DNA of 64,000 nt from an uncultured Lachnospiraceae bacterium. GTDB taxonomy: Bacteria; Bacillota; Clostridia; Lachnospirales; Lachnospiraceae. Position numbers and translations under genes: made by a program. Location of the stretch: contig CAJTNT010000005.1 in NCBI GenBank assembly GCA_910577785.1, positions 61,263 through 125,262 on the forward strand. The letters run 5' to 3'. Below the pieces are notes generated by a model. It saw only the letters and a list, made by a program, of their open reading frames with translations, was not told where the DNA came from and searched no databases. Positions 8,047 through 16,160 of this stretch are shown here, piece by piece (the first letter of the stretch is position 1; the number at the start of each line of letters is the position of its first letter).

Positions 8047-9105
8047 TCAAGAAATACTTCCTGTAATATATTGGATGTTCTGCTGCCAATCAATACTCAT
8101 AATATGGCCATTCTTACAGGATGATACAATGATTGGCGAGTGGGTCGCAGCAATAAACTGAACATTGGGGAATGTTTCCATAAGTGCGTCTACAATCCTC
8201 CATTGCCATTTAGGATGCAGATTAGAATCAATTTCATCAATTAACACAATACCCTCTGCATTTGGGATATTCCTTCCTGCATCTGGGTTTAAAATCGCCA
8301 TGCGGTATGCCAAATCAATAACAACATTAAGAATAGACTGATAGCCTGCACTTAAATCCTCAATTTCTTTATATTCATCATTTTCCATATAAAGCAGTTT
8401 TTCGACATTTGGATGGAAAAACACCCCGCTCACCATGCCATCATTCATAATACTCATAAATTTAGAAATAATTTCCCCGAAAACCACATAATTTTCAGGC
8501 TTACGGCCTTTACTTAGATAGATCCATTCCATCTGCTTGCACCATTCATAAATGGACTGCATATTTACTGCCCGGTCTAAGCATCCCAAATACCCACAGC
8601 GCCTATCATGGAGCTGCTTTCTCCTCTTCTCATTGGCATCGCTCCTTGCCAGAACCCAATGCCTGGAAGCGCTTTGATAGCTAATTGCAGGCCATGGCCT
8701 TCCATCCATATCGTTTACCAATTTCTGTGATACCCGCATAATATCCTTGGGAACAATTGTTGTTTTACTGCTTCCCGTTGCATCTTTTCTGGCTCTGACC
8801 CACGGATACTCAATCCCGCCATATACAATTATGCTAGAGATCTCTGCCTGCCTGCAATAAGATTTGTTGGGCGTGCCATTGCTGTCCTTAAGAATCTGAT
8901 ATCTTACTTCATTTTTGTAGATACCCCGCACAGAAACATCCTCCATACCTGCAAAAAAACCAGACAAGGCGACAGATGCCGCTTCCAAAATCGTAGTCTT
9001 TCCTACGCCGTTATCCCCTAATATCAGATTAAAACCTGGTTCAAAGAATAATTCTAATCGCTCAAACATCTTAAAGTTAGAAATCGTCAATTTTTTCAAA
9101 TCCAT
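8047..9105 (-). CDS. Orphan RecF/SMC-like AAA ATPase (COG3950-like)
   Basis: An ATPase of the RecF/SMC/OLD-like class without a TOPRIM domain. Walker A GDNGVGKTT is at residues 30-38, an ABC-type signature DLSAGYQS near 250, Walker B GIVLIDEIDSNLHP near 285, and the switch His in ATHSPI near 318. The ATG at 9105 (MDLKKLTISNFK) has GGAAGGAAGG upstream; the longer reading to 9207 runs into a repeat. It ends at residue 352, but a second frame stays open for about 37 codons past its stop, so a 3' frameshift is possible. Relatives include the ATPases of Septu and retron defence modules. No nuclease partner is beside it, so any defence role is only a guess. Confidence 0.8.
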   Translation of the reverse strand: MDLKKLTISNFKMFERLELFFEPGFNLILGDNGVGKTTILEAASVALSGFFAGMEDVSVRGIYKNEVRYQILKDSNGTPNKSYCRQAEISSIIVYGGIEYPWVRARKDATGSSKTTIVPKDIMRVSQKLVNDMDGRPWPAISYQSASRHWVLARSDANEKRRKQLHDRRCGYLGCLDRAVNMQSIYEWCKQMEWIYLSKGRKPENYVVFGEIISKFMSIMNDGMVSGVFFHPNVEKLLYMENDEYKEIEDLSAGYQSILNVVIDLAYRMAILNPDAGRNIPNAEGIVLIDEIDSNLHPKWQWRIVDALMETFPNVQFIAATHSPIIVSSCKNGHIMSIDWQQNIQYITGSIS

Positions 9106-9206
9106 AGTACGCCTTCCTTCCTGGCCCCCCCTTAATGAAATACTCCGCAGGGGTAAAAACCCACACCTGTAGTTTTCCCCTGCTTTGCCAAAAATTTGCA
9201 AAAACA

Positions 9207-9268
9207 ATCAAAAACCCCGTTACAAGCAACGAAGTTTTTGACTCTCGCTGGAATAAATATTTTTATTC
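9207..9268. repeat. Dispersed repeat, short copy (also at 41511-41655)
   Basis: AATCAAAAACCCCG, then CAAGCAACG, then TTTGAC-CTCGC-GGAATAAATATT follows the same order of blocks as the longer copy at 41511-41655. This copy lies in the 323-bp spacer between the orphan ATPase gene and asnA. The rest of that spacer holds the asnA promoter and nothing else I recognise. Confidence 0.6.
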
Positions 9269-9351
9269 CACGCCAGGCACTTTCCCTACCTGCCTCCATT
9301 ATATTATACCTGCCTTTCAATGGCAAGATTTGTCCAAATTTACTTTAATGA

Positions 9352-9380
9352 TTGAAAATTCCTGCCTATAAGCATATAAT
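9352..9380 (+). promoter_or_regulatory. Sigma-A promoter of asnA
   Basis: TTGAAA (9352-9357), a 17-bp spacer and TATAAT (9375-9380), about 48 bp before the asnA start. No T-box leader is visible. Confidence 0.8.
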
Positions 9381-9428
9381 GGAGCGGGACAAATATATTT
9401 TTAATAGCAAAACAAGAAAGGAAAACGC

Positions 9429-10439
9429 ATGAAAAACTTTATTTTACCTTCCGATTACCATTCCGAACTGGACTTGCATGACACGCAGATTGCCATTAAA
9501 ACGGTCAAGGATTTCTTCCAGAACCTGCTTGCAGAACGCCTGAACCTGCACCGGGTATCTGCCCCCCTGTTTGTAGACCCAGCCTCCGGCCTCAACGACA
9601 ACCTCAATGGCGTAGAGCGCCCCGTTGCCTTCGACATCAAAGAGCAGGACGGCAGGATGGCGGAAATCGTACATTCCCTGGCGAAATGGAAACGCTATGC
9701 GCTGAAAAAATATGGCTTTAGCCTCGGGGAAGGGCTGTATACGGATATGAATGCCATCCGGCGGGATGAAGAGACAGATAATATCCATTCTATTTTTGTG
9801 GATCAGTGGGATTGGGAGAAAATCATTTCCAGGGAAGACAGGACAATGGATTTCCTGAAAGACACCGTGCGCATGGTCTATAAAGTCCTGCGGAAGACGG
9901 AGAAATATATGGCCATACAGTACGATTATATTGAGGAAATCCTGCCGCCGGAAATCTTTTTCATTACAACCCAGGAACTGGAAGACCTATACCCAGAACA
10001 CAGCCCAAAGGAACGGGAACGCCTAATTGCCCGCCAGAAGGGGGCGGTATGCGTCATGCAGATCGGCGATAAACTAAAATCCGGGGAGCCGCATGACGGC
10101 AGGGCGCCGGATTATGACGACTGGGCATTGAATGCGGATATCGTGGTGTATTATCCTGTGCTGGATATTGCCCTAGAGCTCTCTTCCATGGGGATCCGTG
10201 TGGATCAGGCCGCCCTGCTGCAACAGCTGGAGAAAGCCGGATGCCCCGAACGGGCCGAGCTGCCATTCCAGAAAGCAGTCCTTGCGCAGGAAGTGCCGTT
10301 CACCATTGGCGGCGGGATTGGGCAGTCCAGAATCTGTATGTTCTTCCTGCGCAAGGCACATATCGGCGAAGTGCAGGCTTCCCTCTGGCCAGAAGATACC
10401 GTAAAAATGGCACGGGAACAGGGGATTGCGCTGCTGTAA
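9429..10439 (+). CDS. asnA: Aspartate--ammonia ligase
   Basis: A class II aminoacyl-tRNA-synthetase-like ligase making asparagine from aspartate, ammonia and ATP. The 336-residue length is normal. The N-terminal ISAPLFVDPASGLNDNL-type segment, the YTDMNAIRRDE motif near residue 105 and the C-terminal motif TIGGGIGQSRICMF near 292 match the AsnA fold. AAGAAAGGAAAAC precedes the ATG. It is monocistronic on the plus strand amid minus-strand genes, with its own consensus promoter. Its 3' end overlaps, antisense, an opposing reading frame. It joins amt and glnN as an ammonia-assimilating function in the window. Confidence 0.97.
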   Translation: MKNFILPSDYHSELDLHDTQIAIKTVKDFFQNLLAERLNLHRVSAPLFVDPASGLNDNLNGVERPVAFDIKEQDGRMAEIVHSLAKWKRYALKKYGFSLGEGLYTDMNAIRRDEETDNIHSIFVDQWDWEKIISREDRTMDFLKDTVRMVYKVLRKTEKYMAIQYDYIEEILPPEIFFITTQELEDLYPEHSPKERERLIARQKGAVCVMQIGDKLKSGEPHDGRAPDYDDWALNADIVVYYPVLDIALELSSMGIRVDQAALLQQLEKAGCPERAELPFQKAVLAQEVPFTIGGGIGQSRICMFFLRKAHIGEVQASLWPEDTVKMAREQGIALL

Positions 10440-10771
10440 AGAGGATTGCAGCCACATGGTTCAAAAACGTCCTGGTTGCGGAACAGGGGTTCTGTGTAGT
10501 TCGCTCCGCAGCGGCGGGTAAGCTTGGCTTCTCCCCCGCTTGCCTGCCACAATTCTTTGGGCACGGAATCCCACAGCTCCTGTTCCAAATAACGGATGCA
10601 TGCGTCTTCCAGCTGGTACTGTTCCTTCTCTTTCGTCATCTGGTAGTGGAAATAAAGCTTTCCCTCCATCCACTCTGACCTGCAGATAGGCTTTTCCTCA
10701 AAATAGCTGGAAGCCATCCTATAAGGCGCATATTCAAATGCCATCTGAACCATACGGTTATCTTTTTTCAT
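10205..10771 (-). CDS. Hypothetical protein, probably truncated; 3' half antisense to asnA
   Basis: An open frame of 188 codons with no recognised domain. The first ~107 residues (rich in E, K, Y, M and W, e.g. EEKPICRSEWMEGKLYFHYQ) look like real protein. From about residue 110 the frame is simply the complement of asnA and turns Ser/Cys/Pro-rich, as shadow frames do. No strong ribosome site precedes the ATG at 10771. The likeliest reading is a gene that lost its 3' end where it meets asnA. Confidence 0.35.
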   Translation of the reverse strand: MKKDNRMVQMAFEYAPYRMASSYFEEKPICRSEWMEGKLYFHYQMTKEKEQYQLEDACIRYLEQELWDSVPKELWQASGGEAKLTRRCGANYTEPLFRNQDVFEPCGCNPLYSSAIPCSRAIFTVSSGQREACTSPICALRRKNIQILDCPIPPPMVNGTSCARTAFWNGSSARSGHPAFSSCCSRAA

Positions 10772-10825
10772 ATTATCACCCTAATCCTTTCCTTGAAAAC
10801 GGTAGAAACAAATGTCTTTGGCACA

Positions 10826-10899
10826 CAAAAAATGCCAGACACAAGATTTATGAATGGGCAGACTCCTAGCCTGCATAATCATAATCCTGTCTCTGGCAT
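10826..10899 (-). terminator. Long-stem terminator after the NUDIX gene
   Basis: ATGCCAGA-ACA-GATT at 10832-10848 pairs, with a few mismatches, with AATC-TGT-TCTGGCAT at 10883-10899. An A run at 10827-10832 is the U tract on the minus strand. The roughly 34-nt interior also contains a small GC hairpin. Confidence 0.65.
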
Positions 10900-10914
10900 A
10901 TCAATTATTTATTT

Positions 10915-12009
10915 TTACATTTCAAGCAAGGCTCTGGCTTTCTCGCCCAGCCGTTCTAACTCATCCAGGAAGATGCAGTATTTCTCTGTTTTTCCTGCTT
11001 CTGCTTCCTGGCGTACCTCGGACAGCAGGGTATCATAGTCCATCCAGCAGACGGACTCTACCTCTTCTGCCTGGAGGGTTAAATGTTCCTCCTCCACAGG
11101 GCGGGTATAGAGATAGACGGCGCTGACTTCCGCATTCTTGAAGGGCTTGCCATAAAATGTGCTTTCCGCGTAACCCACATGGAGGAATACCTCCTGCAAA
11201 TCCTGAGGATCTGCCTTTATGCCCAACTCTTCTTCCAGTTCCCGCAGCGCGGACTCCAAAAACCCGCTCCCGGCAGGCAGATGGCCAGCAGAGGAAATAT
11301 CATAACAGCCCGGATAGGAATCTTTGGCTTGGCTCCGTTTCTGCAGTAATATTTCAAAAGCCTGCTGCTTGGCGGTATGCGGTGTGGCATTACGGAACGG
11401 ATACGCAAAAGCGCCGTCCGACGGGCGCACAATCCATACATGAGCTGTTCCATGCAGGCTGCCGGACGCATGGACGATGGAACGTTCCTGTACCTTGCCT
11501 GTGAGGCTGCCATCTTCCCGGCGGATATCCAGCAGTTCCATGGGGCTCCCATCCAGCACAGCTTCTGTCAGCCTGTCGCCATTGTAGCCAAGCTTCAAGG
11601 AGAAAAAAGGCGCATTTTCCATCAGCAGCCTGAAAAATATCTTATCGCCTTCCCAGAGGTTTAGGTCCAGCAGGCGGCTTTTTTCTACCCATTCCAGCTC
11701 GCCTTCCTCACAGTCTGACAAACTGCCCACAAAGCTGTCCGAAGTAAACAGGCACATATATTCCGTCTGCCAGCCCTCTGCAAAAAATGTGACAATCCCA
11801 CGGAACGAGTACTTTGTCAAGGTCAGGCCTGTTTCTTCCTTCACTTCCCGCAGCAGGCATTCCTCCGGGCTCTCTCCCAGCTCAAAATGCCCTCCAATGC
11901 CGATCCATTTGTCCTTATTGACATCCTTCTGTTTTTTGACACGGTGGAGCATCAGGTATTTTTGATCCTTTTCAATATAACATAATGTGGTCAACGGTGA
12001 TTTTTCCAT
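10915..12009 (-). CDS. Tandem double-NUDIX hydrolase
   Basis: A 364-residue protein with two NUDIX domains. The first (residues 1-130) has box GGHFELGESPEECLLREVKEE at about 39-59 and resembles MutT-type nucleotide hydrolases. The second (about 165-350) has box AGHLPAGSGFLESALREL..EE at about 239-260. The lead-in ELLDIRREDGSLTGK is typical of IPP-isomerase-like NUDIX proteins. Both keep the RExxEE metal ligands. It is the last gene of the thiC-thiE-thiD-lipoprotein-NUDIX run, 18 bp after the lipoprotein, and ends at a strong terminator. Substrates unknown. Clean-up of oxidised or toxic pyrimidine intermediates would fit the thiamine context, but that is inference. Confidence 0.88.
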   Translation of the reverse strand: MEKSPLTTLCYIEKDQKYLMLHRVKKQKDVNKDKWIGIGGHFELGESPEECLLREVKEETGLTLTKYSFRGIVTFFAEGWQTEYMCLFTSDSFVGSLSDCEEGELEWVEKSRLLDLNLWEGDKIFFRLLMENAPFFSLKLGYNGDRLTEAVLDGSPMELLDIRREDGSLTGKVQERSIVHASGSLHGTAHVWIVRPSDGAFAYPFRNATPHTAKQQAFEILLQKRSQAKDSYPGCYDISSAGHLPAGSGFLESALRELEEELGIKADPQDLQEVFLHVGYAESTFYGKPFKNAEVSAVYLYTRPVEEEHLTLQAEEVESVCWMDYDTLLSEVRQEAEAGKTEKYCIFLDELERLGEKARALLEM

Positions 12010-12027
12010 GAAAGATCCTTTCTGTTC

Positions 12028-13041
12028 CTATTCCCCCTGGATATATTGCGGAGCCATCACATCTTTCAGATCCTCATAAGGCACTTCGATTTCTATACTC
12101 CCTCCTGCATAGGCCGTGACCATATAGGGGTTACAGATGACTGCCAGCCCTTTGTCATTGAGATAGAACACATCCTCACGCAGAATGTCAGAGACAAAAT
12201 CCTCATAGCCTTCCAACAGGTAATCCTTATAAGGCTCCGCTGTTATGGTATCTAAAATATGCTGGTCTATGATTTCCCCGGCCTTGGACTTATCCGTAAA
12301 GACGTCTGCCAACGTCAGTAATTTGCCCGTAGGCACATCAAAGCAGTAGGTAGTCGTCCAGGTATTTGGATGCGGCGTCCCCTGCCATTCATAACTGTCG
12401 CAGGCGATACTGAGAATATTTGCGGAACAGTACATCACCTTGTAAGTTGCACCATACCCATAACCTGTCCATTCTGCCTTCTGCTCTTTAGGGAGATCCT
12501 CATAGGCGCTTTGGGCAAGTTCCTTATCCTCTTCGATATACGTCTGGTTGGACGCATGCTGCTGCTCAAATACAAGGTTCATTTTCTCGGCAGCCGCCTC
12601 ATTTCCGGGAATGGAAATAACGGGGCAGTTCTCCTGGACGGAGAGCAGGATCCAGTCTTTGTTTTCCATTTTGATATCTTCGGAGTAATCGACAAAGGTC
12701 ACTTCCGGCACTGCTCCTTCTTCGGAATCCTGGCTATCCTCTGCGGCTTTCTCCCCTTCCTCCTTGGATGTATCTTTGGAATCTTGCTTTTCCTTTTTGT
12801 TGGACGCCTGCGGCGTATCCTTTTCTTTCTTGGAACCGTTCTCCCCCTGGCTTCCTTCCGAATCTTTTTTATTTCCAATTTCATCTGCCTGATCTGCTTT
12901 ATCTGCCTGATCTGCTTTATCTGCCTGCTCCGTTTTATTTCCAGGCTCATTTGCATCTGACGGAGCCGGCGCTTCCTTCTTCGCGCAGGCCGCAAACAGC
13001 AGACAGCTCACGAACATCCATACAAACAATCTCTTTTTCAT
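12028..13041 (-). CDS. Lipoprotein with DUF3298-type C-terminal domain
   Basis: The N terminus MKKRLFVWMFVSCLLFAAC is a lipoprotein signal with lipobox LFAAC (acylated Cys19). Residues ~20-105 are a low-complexity Ala/Asp/Lys/Glu/Ser/Gln linker, partly encoded by an 18-bp tandem repeat at 12883-12925. The folded C-terminal half (about 115-335) resembles the DUF3298/RsiV-like extracellular domain (YEWQGTPHPNTWTTTYCFD, then LLTLADVF). The ATG at 13041 is chosen because AAGGT sits eight bases upstream; the TTG at 13047 is too close to it. It is 22 bp after thiD. Known relatives are lysozyme-sensing anti-sigma factors, but no sigma gene is here. Function unknown. Confidence 0.85.
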   Translation of the reverse strand: MKKRLFVWMFVSCLLFAACAKKEAPAPSDANEPGNKTEQADKADQADKADQADEIGNKKDSEGSQGENGSKKEKDTPQASNKKEKQDSKDTSKEEGEKAAEDSQDSEEGAVPEVTFVDYSEDIKMENKDWILLSVQENCPVISIPGNEAAAEKMNLVFEQQHASNQTYIEEDKELAQSAYEDLPKEQKAEWTGYGYGATYKVMYCSANILSIACDSYEWQGTPHPNTWTTTYCFDVPTGKLLTLADVFTDKSKAGEIIDQHILDTITAEPYKDYLLEGYEDFVSDILREDVFYLNDKGLAVICNPYMVTAYAGGSIEIEVPYEDLKDVMAPQYIQGE

Positions 13042-13063
13042 CAGCAATACCTTAATCGTCCTT

Positions 13064-13846
13064 TCATTTGATGCGATACATATGGTTCAGCGGGCCGTTC
13101 CCTCTCCCCAGATCCAGGCCGTCGGCAATGGCGCCGGCAATGTATTCCTTGGCCTTCCTGGCGCTTTCTTCTAAGCTCAGGCCACAGGCCAGGCCGCAGG
13201 CAATGGCTGAAGACAGGGTGCATCCAGTCCCATGTGTATTAGGATTAGAGATGCGCTCTCCGGGAATCCACAATGGGACGCCCTGGGAATAAAGCAGGTC
13301 ATCCGCTGAAACGGCGTCATGGCCTCCTTTTAAATAAACGGCACTCTTGTATTGTAACGCAAACTGCCTTGCCGCCGCAACCCTTTCTTGCCTAGTTTTT
13401 ATCTTTGTATGGAGCAGGAATTCTGCTTCTGGGAGATTGGGAGTGCATACATCGGCCAGGGGGATGATGTGAGCTTTGAAATAAGAGAGAGCCTGTGGAT
13501 CCATCAGATGGGTTCCGCTGGTAGAGAGTAGGATGGTATCAAGGACAATATTGGGGGGACGGAATTTCTGGAGGGCATGCCGTACAGCCGCCATCTGCCC
13601 AATGCCCGGGAGCATGCCGATTTTTACGGCATCTGGTGGGATGTCCGTAAAAATGCATTCCAATTGCTGTTCCAGGAAATCGGGCGGGGTGGGAAGGACG
13701 GCGGCAACGCCTTGCGTATTCTGCGCAGTAAGGGCGGTAACGGCGCTTTCAGCATAAAGGGCATGGGCGGTGATCGTCTTGATATCTGCCTGGACGCCAG
13801 CGCCGCCGCTGGAATCGCTGCCAGCAATTGTAAGGATGGCCTTCAT
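13064..13846 (-). CDS. thiD: Hydroxymethylpyrimidine/phosphomethylpyrimidine kinase
   Basis: Phosphorylates the pyrimidine moiety of thiamine twice (HMP to HMP-P to HMP-PP). At 260 residues it is a ribokinase-fold protein: the N-terminal AGSDSSGGAGVQADIKT substrate loop, GTHLMDP near 120, and the C-terminal anion-hole motif NTHGTGCTLSSAIAC near 205. AGAAAGGAGG lies upstream of the ATG. It follows thiE by 36 bp under the TPP riboswitch upstream of thiC. thiM and thiG/S/H are not present here, so this operon supplies the pyrimidine branch and the coupling step only. Confidence 0.96.
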   Translation of the reverse strand: MKAILTIAGSDSSGGAGVQADIKTITAHALYAESAVTALTAQNTQGVAAVLPTPPDFLEQQLECIFTDIPPDAVKIGMLPGIGQMAAVRHALQKFRPPNIVLDTILLSTSGTHLMDPQALSYFKAHIIPLADVCTPNLPEAEFLLHTKIKTRQERVAAARQFALQYKSAVYLKGGHDAVSADDLLYSQGVPLWIPGERISNPNTHGTGCTLSSAIACGLACGLSLEESARKAKEYIAGAIADGLDLGRGNGPLNHMYRIK

Positions 13847-13882
13847 AAGGATGGGTCCTCCTTTCTATTTATCTCTATACGA

Positions 13883-14530
13883 TCAAATAACAGAAGCCAA
13901 TATCTGGCGGATTTTTTTTACTTCAGCGGCGGGATCCTGGGATGCCAGAATCCCTGCGGAAATAGCCAAGCCGTGGGCTCCCAAAGAGAGGGGGCGGCTG
14001 CAGTTTGCTGCTGTGAGCCCCCCTACGGCTATGTTTGGGATATGGGTGGCTGCGAGGATCGCCTGGTAGGTTTCTTCCGTGATAGGGACGGCATCCCGTT
14101 TGGTGGATGTTGGGAACCATGCGCCGCTGCCTAAATAGTCGGCGCCGTCCTCTTGGGCTTTGATGGCCTGGGCTGGGGTTTTGGCTGTGGCTCCGATTAT
14201 TTTGGCAGCGCCAAGAAATGATCTCGCATCTCTGATGGGGATGTCGGACTGCCCCAGGTGTACGCCGTCTGCATTGCTTAAGGCTGCAATATCCAGGCGA
14301 TCGTTAATCATTAGTTTCGTATGGTAACGCGCTGTCATCCGGCGCAGTTTTTTGGCACGCATCAGGTATTCGGCGGAGGAAACCTGCTTCTCCCGCAGCT
14401 GGATATAATCTATGCCTGCTTCCAGGACAGCTGCAATGGTTTCCTCTGCATAAGAAAAATCTGCTATGATATATAAACAACGCTGCATGTTTTCTTTCAT
14501 TTTGAGTACTCTAATCCATTCCTTTCCCAT
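13883..14530 (-). CDS. thiE: Thiamine-phosphate synthase
   Basis: Joins HMP-PP to the thiazole phosphate to give thiamine phosphate. The TIM-barrel protein shows YIQLREKQ near 40, the pyrophosphate-binding INDRLDIA near 75, GVHLGQSD near 90, and the phosphate loop AVGGLTAAN near 170. The longest frame (215 residues) begins at 14530, but homologues begin near MQRCLYIIAD, so internal ATGs at 14500 or 14488 are possible; no upstream site is decisive. It lies 21 bp after thiC and 36 bp before thiD. Confidence 0.95.
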   Translation of the reverse strand: MGKEWIRVLKMKENMQRCLYIIADFSYAEETIAAVLEAGIDYIQLREKQVSSAEYLMRAKKLRRMTARYHTKLMINDRLDIAALSNADGVHLGQSDIPIRDARSFLGAAKIIGATAKTPAQAIKAQEDGADYLGSGAWFPTSTKRDAVPITEETYQAILAATHIPNIAVGGLTAANCSRPLSLGAHGLAISAGILASQDPAAEVKKIRQILASVI

Positions 14531-14551
14531 GATTTGGCAAAATTTATTCCA

Positions 14552-15862
14552 TTACAAGATATCAATGTATTCCCCGGAAAGCGCCTTGTTCATGCTGCGT
14601 ACGGCACAGAACTTGCCGCACATGGAGCAGGTGTCGTCATGCTCTGGCTTCCTGTCTTCGCGGATTCTTCTGGCCGTCTCCGGGTCGATGGCACATTCCC
14701 ACTGCGCCTCCCAGTCCAGGCTGCGGCGGGCATCCGCCATTCTGTCGTCCAGTTCCCTGGCGCCCCGTACGCCTTTGGCAATGTCAGCGGCGTGGGCGGC
14801 AATCTTGGAAGCGATGATGCCCTGCTTTACATCCTCCACGTTGGGAAGAGCCAGGTGTTCTGCCGGGGTGACATAACATAAGAAAGCCGCGCCGTTTTGG
14901 GCAGCAATGGCGCCGCCGATAGCAGATGTAATATGGTCATAGCCAGGGGCAATATCGGTGACAATCGGACCCAATACATAGAACGGGGCTCCCATGCAGA
15001 TGGACTGCTGCAGCTTCATGTTGGCGGCAATCTGATCCATCGGCATATGGCCAGGCCCTTCTACCATCACCTGCACGTCCTTTTCCCAGGCACGTTTGGT
15101 CAGCTCGCCCAGGCGCACCAGCTCTTCGATCTGGCATACGTCGGAGCCATCGGCCAAACAGCCGGGGCGGCAGGCGTCGCCCAGGGAGATCGTTACGTCA
15201 TATTCCCGGCAGATTTCAAGAATTTCGTCAAAATATTCGTAAAAGGGGTTTTCCTCGCCGGTCATGCTCATCCAGGCAAATACCAGGGAGCCTCCCCTGG
15301 ATACAATGTTCATTTTCCGTTTGTGTTTCTTAATCTGCTCAATGGTCTTGCGCGTAATGCCGCAGTGGAGCGTCACAAAATCCACGCCGTCCTCGGCATG
15401 GAGCCTTACCACGTCAATAAAATCCTTGGCGGTCAGGGTAGCGAGGTCACGCTGGTAATGGATCACAGCATCGTAGACCGGCACTGTGCCAATCATAGCC
15501 GGGCATTCGGCTGTCAGCTTGCGCCGGAAGGGGATGGTATCGCCGTGGGAGGACAGATCCATGATGGCATGTGCGCCCAGGTTCACGGCTTCCATGACCT
15601 TTTGCATCTCTGCCTCATAATCTTTGCAGTCCCTGGACACGCCAAGGTTTACATTGATTTTTGTCTGCAGCATAGAGCCTACGCCTTGCGGGCTGATACA
15701 GGTATGGTTCCGGTTAGCGCAGATGGCCACTTTGCCTTCGGCCACCAGGGGCATCAGCTCTTCCACGGACATCCGCTCCTTGGCGGCTACTTTCTCTAGT
15801 TCCTCTGTTACAATGCCCCTGCGGGCGGCATCCATCTGAGTTGTGTATTCTCTCTCTCTCAT
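14552..15862 (-). CDS. thiC: Phosphomethylpyrimidine synthase (short form)
   Basis: A radical SAM enzyme that rearranges aminoimidazole ribotide into HMP-P. The frame beginning MREREYTTQMDAARRG (ATG 15862, AAAGGAAAAG upstream) gives 436 residues, the short clostridial form without the N-terminal extension of proteobacterial ThiC. ANRNHT, HCGITRKT, GDACRPG and VEGPGHMP motifs are present. The C-terminal cluster motif reads CSMCGKFC (CX2CX3C), one residue shorter than the CX2CX4C of E. coli. An in-frame extension upstream to 16000 covers the riboswitch and is not coding. First gene of the thiC-thiE-thiD run. Confidence 0.97.
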   Translation of the reverse strand: MREREYTTQMDAARRGIVTEELEKVAAKERMSVEELMPLVAEGKVAICANRNHTCISPQGVGSMLQTKINVNLGVSRDCKDYEAEMQKVMEAVNLGAHAIMDLSSHGDTIPFRRKLTAECPAMIGTVPVYDAVIHYQRDLATLTAKDFIDVVRLHAEDGVDFVTLHCGITRKTIEQIKKHKRKMNIVSRGGSLVFAWMSMTGEENPFYEYFDEILEICREYDVTISLGDACRPGCLADGSDVCQIEELVRLGELTKRAWEKDVQVMVEGPGHMPMDQIAANMKLQQSICMGAPFYVLGPIVTDIAPGYDHITSAIGGAIAAQNGAAFLCYVTPAEHLALPNVEDVKQGIIASKIAAHAADIAKGVRGARELDDRMADARRSLDWEAQWECAIDPETARRIREDRKPEHDDTCSMCGKFCAVRSMNKALSGEYIDIL

Positions 15863-15908
15863 AAGAAATTCTTTTCCTTTCTTGTCTATGGGGACGGGAG
15901 GGAGAGAA

Positions 15909-15948
15909 CAATAAAATAGGGAACGCTGTTCCCGTAACCAGCGTTCCC
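15909..15948 (-). terminator. Riboswitch-controlled terminator before thiC
   Basis: GGGAACGCTG at 15939-15948 (minus sense) pairs with its complement at 15919-15928. It is followed by a U-rich run (15909-15918) and sits directly after the TPP aptamer. This is the expression platform that would stop transcription when TPP is bound. Confidence 0.85.
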
Positions 15949-15964
15949 TTGTATCCTTCATCAT

Positions 15965-16046
15965 TACGCTCCCTACGACAGTCTTAACTGACAGGTTCAA
16001 AGAGTCAGGTTCTACCTTCTCAACTGCAATGCAGTCCCTCTGCGTC
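15965..16046 (-). promoter_or_regulatory. TPP riboswitch (THI-box)
   Basis: Read on the minus strand it contains the conserved CTGCATTGCAGTTGAGA arm and then CTTTGAACCTG, ending in CGTAGGGAGCG. P1 closes by ACGC/GCGT at the two ends (16042-16045 and 15966-15969). It lies 100 to 180 bases upstream of thiC with an intrinsic terminator between, which implies control by premature termination. Confidence 0.93.
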
Positions 16047-16124
16047 CTATGCTTTTTATGTGATTTTTATTCACGGGCAACCATTCTGTCCCTCATAATT
16101 ACCCTCATGCACTTCACTTACTCC

Positions 16125-16153
16125 ATTATGATACATATCAAAGCTTATGTCAA
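16125..16153 (-). promoter_or_regulatory. Sigma-A promoter of the thiC operon
   Basis: TTGACA (16148-16153), a 17-bp spacer, then CATAAT (16125-16130) on the minus strand, about 80 bp upstream of the TPP aptamer. The -35 lies only seven bases from a dispersed repeat copy. Confidence 0.8.
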
Positions 16154-16160
16154 TACTTTT

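Noticed and set aside
8047..9105. Septu or retron defence module
   Set aside because: Only the ATPase-like component is present; no HNH nuclease, reverse transcriptase or msr/msd-like structure is adjacent.
9106..9428. T-box leader before asnA
   Set aside because: No T-box core sequence or specifier stem is visible; only a repeat and a sigma-A promoter are present.
14897..15799. A 300-codon open frame on the plus strand
   Set aside because: Antisense shadow of thiC, which carries strong family motifs on the minus strand.
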